Notes under the pieces: model-generated
Seen by the model: only the letters and a program-made list of their open reading frames with translations
Database searches by the model: none
Told to the model about the DNA's origin: nothing
Shown here: in pieces, positions 60,024 to 64,000 of the stretch
Numbering within the stretch: the first letter of the stretch is position 1
Layout of the letters: the number at the start of each line of letters is the position of its first letter
Program-made: the position numbers and the translations under genes
Source of the DNA: Moringa oleifera
Taxonomy: Eukaryota > Streptophyta > Magnoliopsida > Brassicales > Moringaceae
Assembly (NCBI GenBank): GCA_021397835.1
Contig: JAJFZO010000566.1
Location: 2,418,001 to 2,482,000, forward strand
Length of the DNA stretch: 64,000 bases
Direction: 5' to 3'

Positions 60024-61526
60024 ATGATAATGTCTGCAACAGCGTCAAGATTGGAAGATAACCCAATTGAGAACACCTCTCGAGCTTCTTCACCTCCAAA
60101 ATGGCCAAGCAACCTCATGCAGACCATGCTTTCAGAGCTGAAAATACAGAGAGGGATCGCTTTACCGTTGGTGGCCATGAACTTGACATGGTTTGCCAAG
60201 ATGGCTATCACCACTGCTTTCCTGGGTCGTCTCGGAGAGCTTCAGTTAGCCGGTGGCACCCTTGGGTTCACCTTTGCTAATGTCACTGGCTTCTCTGTTT
60301 TGAGTGGTCTCTGTGGTGCCATGGAGCCTATATGTGGTCAAGCTTACGGGGCTAAGAATTCTAAGCTCCTCCACAAGACCCTTCTCATGACAATCTTCTT
60401 GTTGCTAATGGCATCGCTGCCTATTTCTTTCTTGTGGCTTAACGTTGACAAGATTCTAATCCGTTTCGGCCAACAAGAAGACATCTCAACTGTTGCGAAG
60501 AGTTATCTTTTATATCTCCTCCCTGACTTGGTAATCACTTCCTTACTATGTCCTCTCAAATCCTACTTGAGTTCACAGAGCATAACGGTTCCCATTATGT
60601 TTAGCTCAGGCCTGGCTCTTGCTTTCCACATACCAGTGAACATCTTGCTTGTGAAAGCCAAAGGTCTTAAGGGAGCTTCCATGGCAGTGTGGATAAGTGA
60701 TGCCATAGTTGTGATTCTTTTATTAGTGTACGTGTTGGTGATGGAAAATGGTAAAGAGGGTAAGTGGAGTGAGGGAGGATGGTGGGATCAGAGCGTTCAT
60801 GACTGGCTCAGGCTGCTCAAGATTTGCGGACCATGTTGCCTAACCACATGCCTTGAATGGTGGTGCTATGAGATCTTGGTCTTGCTAACAGGGCGGCTAC
60901 CGAATGCCAAGCAAGTAGTAGGAGTCCTAGCCATTGTACTCAACTTCGACTACTTGCTTTACTCTGTCATGCTTTCACTAGCCACTTGTGCATCCATTCG
61001 AGTATCCAACGAGCTCGGAGCAAACCAACCAGGGCTCGCTTGCCAGTCTGGGTACGTCTCCCTGGCCACGAGCACCATTTCAGGCTGCATCGGGGCCTTG
61101 GTGATGGTAGGAGCTCGAGGCATTTGGGGCTCTTTGTTCAGCCATGATAAGGGGATTGTACAGGGCGTGAAGAAGATGATGCTGCTGATGGCTCTGGTGG
61201 AACTGGTGAACTTCCCACTCGCAGTCTGCGGAGGAATTGTGCGAGGAACAGCCAGGCCATCGTTGGCCATGTTTGCCAATCTTGGTGGTTTTTATCTTTT
61301 AGCTTTGCCATTGGGTGTTGTTTTAGCCTTCAAGGCTCGGCTGGGCCTCAGTGGGCTTCTGATAGGATTCCTCATTGGGATGGTTGCTTGTTTGCTATTG
61401 TTGTTGGTGTTTGTTGTAAGGATAAATTGGAACTCTGAAGCTGAAAAAGCACAAAGGCTCGCCTGTAACCTGCCAGAGGGCAAAGAAGATGAGCACAAAA
61501 GCTCAGGGACAGTGGAGTTTGCTTAG
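60024..61526 (+). CDS. DTX56: MATE transporter, RHC1/DTX56 type
   Basis: Multidrug and toxic compound extrusion family carrier with about 12 membrane segments, intronless, 500 aa. The start at 60024 reads MIMSA; a second in-frame ATG at 60030 would give 498 aa. A Ser/Pro-rich cytosolic N-terminus (about 1-45) is followed by IALPLVAMNLTWFAKMAITTAFLG, the MATE signature EPICGQAYGAKN (about 110-121), PISFLWLNV, CCLTTCLEWWCYEILVLL at the start of the second half, RVSNELGANQP, and NFPLAVCGGIVRGTARPS. The LTWFAK and CLEWWCYEIL motifs and the lack of introns place it in the DTX48-56 clade. Arabidopsis RHC1 (At4g22790) acts in guard-cell CO2 signalling upstream of HT1 and lies near AHL24, as here. 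Membrane and substrate cannot be read directly. Confidence 0.93.
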   Translation: MIMSATASRLEDNPIENTSRASSPPKWPSNLMQTMLSELKIQRGIALPLVAMNLTWFAKMAITTAFLGRLGELQLAGGTLGFTFANVTGFSVLSGLCGAMEPICGQAYGAKNSKLLHKTLLMTIFLLLMASLPISFLWLNVDKILIRFGQQEDISTVAKSYLLYLLPDLVITSLLCPLKSYLSSQSITVPIMFSSGLALAFHIPVNILLVKAKGLKGASMAVWISDAIVVILLLVYVLVMENGKEGKWSEGGWWDQSVHDWLRLLKICGPCCLTTCLEWWCYEILVLLTGRLPNAKQVVGVLAIVLNFDYLLYSVMLSLATCASIRVSNELGANQPGLACQSGYVSLATSTISGCIGALVMVGARGIWGSLFSHDKGIVQGVKKMMLLMALVELVNFPLAVCGGIVRGTARPSLAMFANLGGFYLLALPLGVVLAFKARLGLSGLLIGFLIGMVACLLLLLVFVVRINWNSEAEKAQRLACNLPEGKEDEHKSSGTVEFA

Positions 61527-61852
61527 AACCTAGCAATGTTTCTGTTACAAGCATCTCTGCAACTCAGAGCAAAGCTCACAGGCAGAATCTGGGAAACCGG
61601 AAAAAAATTGTCTTGCAGAACTCAATATTGAATATAGAAAATTGGCAACATGGCCCTTAATCATCAAGCTTTTAGTGAAAGATGTAAACAAATGGCAAAC
61701 AATTCAATGCTAATTTTTTTGCTCAGTGAAGATGCAAGGATGAATGTATGATACAATTAGCAATCTCAATCAAAAGTTCTGAAATGCATTCCAGATAAAT
61801 CTTTGATTGAAGAGAGTATGTCAATGGGTAAACAGAAAGTCAAAGTATGAAA
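61527..61852. other. Convergent spacer between MATE and ClpT genes
   Basis: A 326-bp gap between two converging stop codons, holding both 3' UTRs. No other feature seen. Confidence 0.7.
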
Positions 61853-64000
61853 TTAACCATCTACAAATCCAGGGCTTGAGCTTAGGGACTCGAGCTCTTT
61901 GGCTTTGTCATCGTTGAATCCAAGAGCAGCAAGTACCTTGTGACCTGGTGATTCGACCTCAGACCAAATACCCAGAAGCAAATGGGCTGTTGTAATTTCC
62001 CCACTATCACCTGCAATTGCAGACATATCAAGCGACCAGTAAGAGTTTCATCTTTCAGCCTGACCCATCAGTTAGGTATTAAAATGTAATGTCCAAAGCA
62101 TGAGATAACTCAGATCAATTATGACAGAACAATGGTCAAGCAACAGAGCACACTCCATTGTCAAGAAGTTTTCTGCGATAGCTAGCAAATTCCACCATGA
62201 AGCGATAACGGCGTGAGATATTTGATACCCAGCTTATCTTTGAAATGATAATGCATTTATGATATAAATGAGTCCTAATAGGAAAACAAGACACAAAACA
62301 TCCCAGAGGGTTTAGAACAATCTGCAGTGTTCTAAGGCAGAAAGCCAAGAATAAGACAGCCATTTGAATGCAGGAGCAAGATATTGGAATGAAGTCATAT
62401 TTTGACAATGCTTGATTGAATACATATAGATCATATCAATAAAGACTACTTTGATAAATGATAACAGAAACAACCCCAATGGAAAAAGAAAACATCATCT
62501 AAGTTACAGGTTTTACTTTTCCGATAAGAAAGGGAAAATCGAGCCCTAGAGACTAGTAAAATGTGGTGAACCCCAGCTAACAAAAGCACTGGAAGTCCAT
62601 GGACTTAACACACTTATACACAGAAGATGAAAAACCCGCGCAATCTTCCAGACTGAAACCAGATGTCTCCTTACCAATCACACTTCCAAAGTTTAGATAA
62701 CATAAAAGCTTAATCAAATCAAACAAGCAGAGAATATACAAATACACTGATAGCAACACACAGACAGAAACAAGGTCCCTCACAAGATAGTTTATTCTTG
62801 TTTTGAAGCTAGTTATGGCACTACTCTTTGATCAGCCATTAAACTCAGTGTCTAAATCAAATTCATATGCACACTCAGGGTCTTTTTTATCTGAATTACC
62901 AACTTACGTTTCGAACGCATATAAAATACAGAAGTGTAGCATATAACATCTGAAATCCAGCTGGAACGAATGAAACTCAGGAAATTCAAAGGAGACTTAC
63001 CAGATTTTAGCTTTTGATCAACAGCCCAATCAAGGGCTCTTTGAGCATCATCAGTCAAAGGGGGATGCTCAGGACTGAAAAAATACATGTCACCCTTTCC
63101 AAGCAATTTTATAGTTTCTTCACGCACCTTGAAAAGTGTAATTCCATTTGCCCACAAAAATTTTGAAGTGACACTAGTTCCTGCTCATCAAATGAAAAGG
63201 CTTAAGAAGAGGGTGAAATCACTAGAACATCATTTTTTTTTCTCTAATCAGAGAATATATACATATATTATCTAAATAGCACCGAGAGGCTGCAACCCGT
63301 TACAAGTATTATTAGCATTTAGAGGTAAGGATTCCTATGAGAAATCATTAGAACATCATTGAAAGAAACACCACTTCCAAAATCATACAAATATAAACAT
63401 GTTTCTTATAACATAGACATAACATATATTCGGCAAATGCAAATCTTCAAACATGCACATAATGTAAGTTCAGTGTAAATTTTTTGACATTTCCAATCTC
63501 TTCTACCTCATTATGTTTGCAAGGACATATCCCCGAGATTCCTCACATCACTTGTACCTTTAACAATGTAGATGATTTAACTGATGGTCCTCCTTGTATA
63601 CGTTAAATGAACCAAAACAGCATCACACCTATAGACCATCCACAGTTTTTCAAAATAGTTACACTAATTAATAAGAAAATTCTGCTGATCAGAATTTTGC
63701 ACTTCTAATCTTATCTTTGTTAATCCTTCCAACTTAAGTCATCAAGTCCATCTCATGTCCCTCCTCAAACATCGCAAACCCAGGCAATAAAACAACACTG
63801 ACAGAAATTAAGTTTTACAACCATAGCTAAAGCATCAGTTTTTTTTTTTTTTTTTCCAAATACTGAAACAAATAAATCACTAAAACAAACTTAGCTCATA
63901 GGAATCGTGCAGATACAGAATCAAACGATGTAGGGATAGAAAAAATATATTACCTTCAATTAAAATCCCCATGAGAAGAGCTTCGGTTCCAGTAGTTGCG
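61853..64000 (-). CDS. CLPT: ClpT-type plastid Clp protease accessory protein (partial)
   Basis: ClpT1/ClpT2 subunit that docks on the plastid ClpP/R protease core and aids its assembly; it resembles the N-terminal domain of Clp chaperones but has no ATPase. Only the C-terminal part is in the window; the start lies beyond the right edge. Exons on the minus strand: from beyond 64000 to 63954, then 63180-63001, then 62010-61853. Visible residues (about 127) begin TTGTEALLMGILIEG, the Clp-N repeat, then TSKFLWANG, KVREETIKLLGKGDM, YFFSPEHPPLTDDAQRALD and, in the last exon, ITTAHLLLGIWSEVESPGHK ending near PGFVDG. HPPLTDDAQRALD and LLGIWSEVESPGHK are typical of ClpT. The introns are 773 and 990 bp. 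ClpT1 against ClpT2 cannot be settled from this part. Confidence 0.9.

Noticed and set aside
60959..61498. Minus-strand frames of 106 and 68 codons inside the MATE gene
   Set aside because: They mirror the real MATE exon, which has clear family motifs over its whole length.
1..64000. Search for tRNA, rRNA, CRISPR arrays, reverse transcriptase, integrase or transposase
   Set aside because: Reading the window showed none. A tRNAscan-SE, Infernal and RepeatMasker run would be decisive; by eye I could miss a short RNA gene or a badly decayed element.

Overview
This is a nuclear chromosome segment from a flowering plant, almost certainly a eudicot. Genes carry many short, T-rich GT-AG introns, the spaces between genes are strongly AT-rich, and every recognisable gene is a plant family. 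I cannot name the species. I see no bacterial, viral or autonomous transposon genes and no rRNA, tRNA or CRISPR array. Exon limits are my own splice calls, made by keeping frame and family motifs continuous; each complete multi-exon model below closes in frame.

Layout, left to right. 1-2.4 kb: AT-rich, with a short doubtful ORF at the edge and a MITE-like inverted repeat. 2.4-5.5 kb (+): ACS10/ACS12-type aminotransferase. 5.9-8.7 kb (-): LRR receptor-like kinase with an atypical kinase domain, tail-to-tail with the first gene. 12.2-16.0 kb (-): SNARE-associated/VTT-domain membrane protein. 18.7-21.9 kb (+): BASS-family plastid carrier, probably BASS6. 22.7-24.7 kb (+): Ycf49-like (DUF2499) plastid protein. 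26.1-26.5 kb (-): LITTLE ZIPPER microprotein. 33.4-33.9 kb (+): A20/AN1 stress-associated protein. 38.7-44.7 kb (+): armadillo-repeat kinesin, 19 coding exons. 47.9-48.8 kb (-): AT-hook AHL protein. 60.0-61.5 kb (+): intronless MATE transporter, RHC1/DTX56-like. 61.9-64.0 kb (-): ClpT, cut by the right edge.

The genes are not a pathway. What ties them together is ancestry. From memory of the Arabidopsis map, the same neighbours occur there in three places: At1g12430-At1g12460 (ARK3, SAP1, SNARE-associated, LRR kinase), At1g62950-At1g62960 (LRR kinase, ACS10) and At4g22790-At4g22850 (RHC1, AHL24, SAP9, Ycf49-like, BASS6, SNARE-associated). This window holds the union of those sets in one collinear run, as expected for a segment that in Arabidopsis was later duplicated and fractionated. 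This context also supports the BASS6, AHL24 and RHC1 assignments.

The large gene-poor stretches (26.5-33.4 kb and 48.8-60.0 kb) contain only AT-rich sequence, microsatellites, small tandem duplications and MITE-like repeats. I did not find a convincing new system. The points most worth a second look are the altered cofactor-pocket residues in the ACS-like enzyme, the HRD/DFG-deficient receptor kinase with an upstream ORF, a GC-AG intron in the kinesin, and the collinearity itself.
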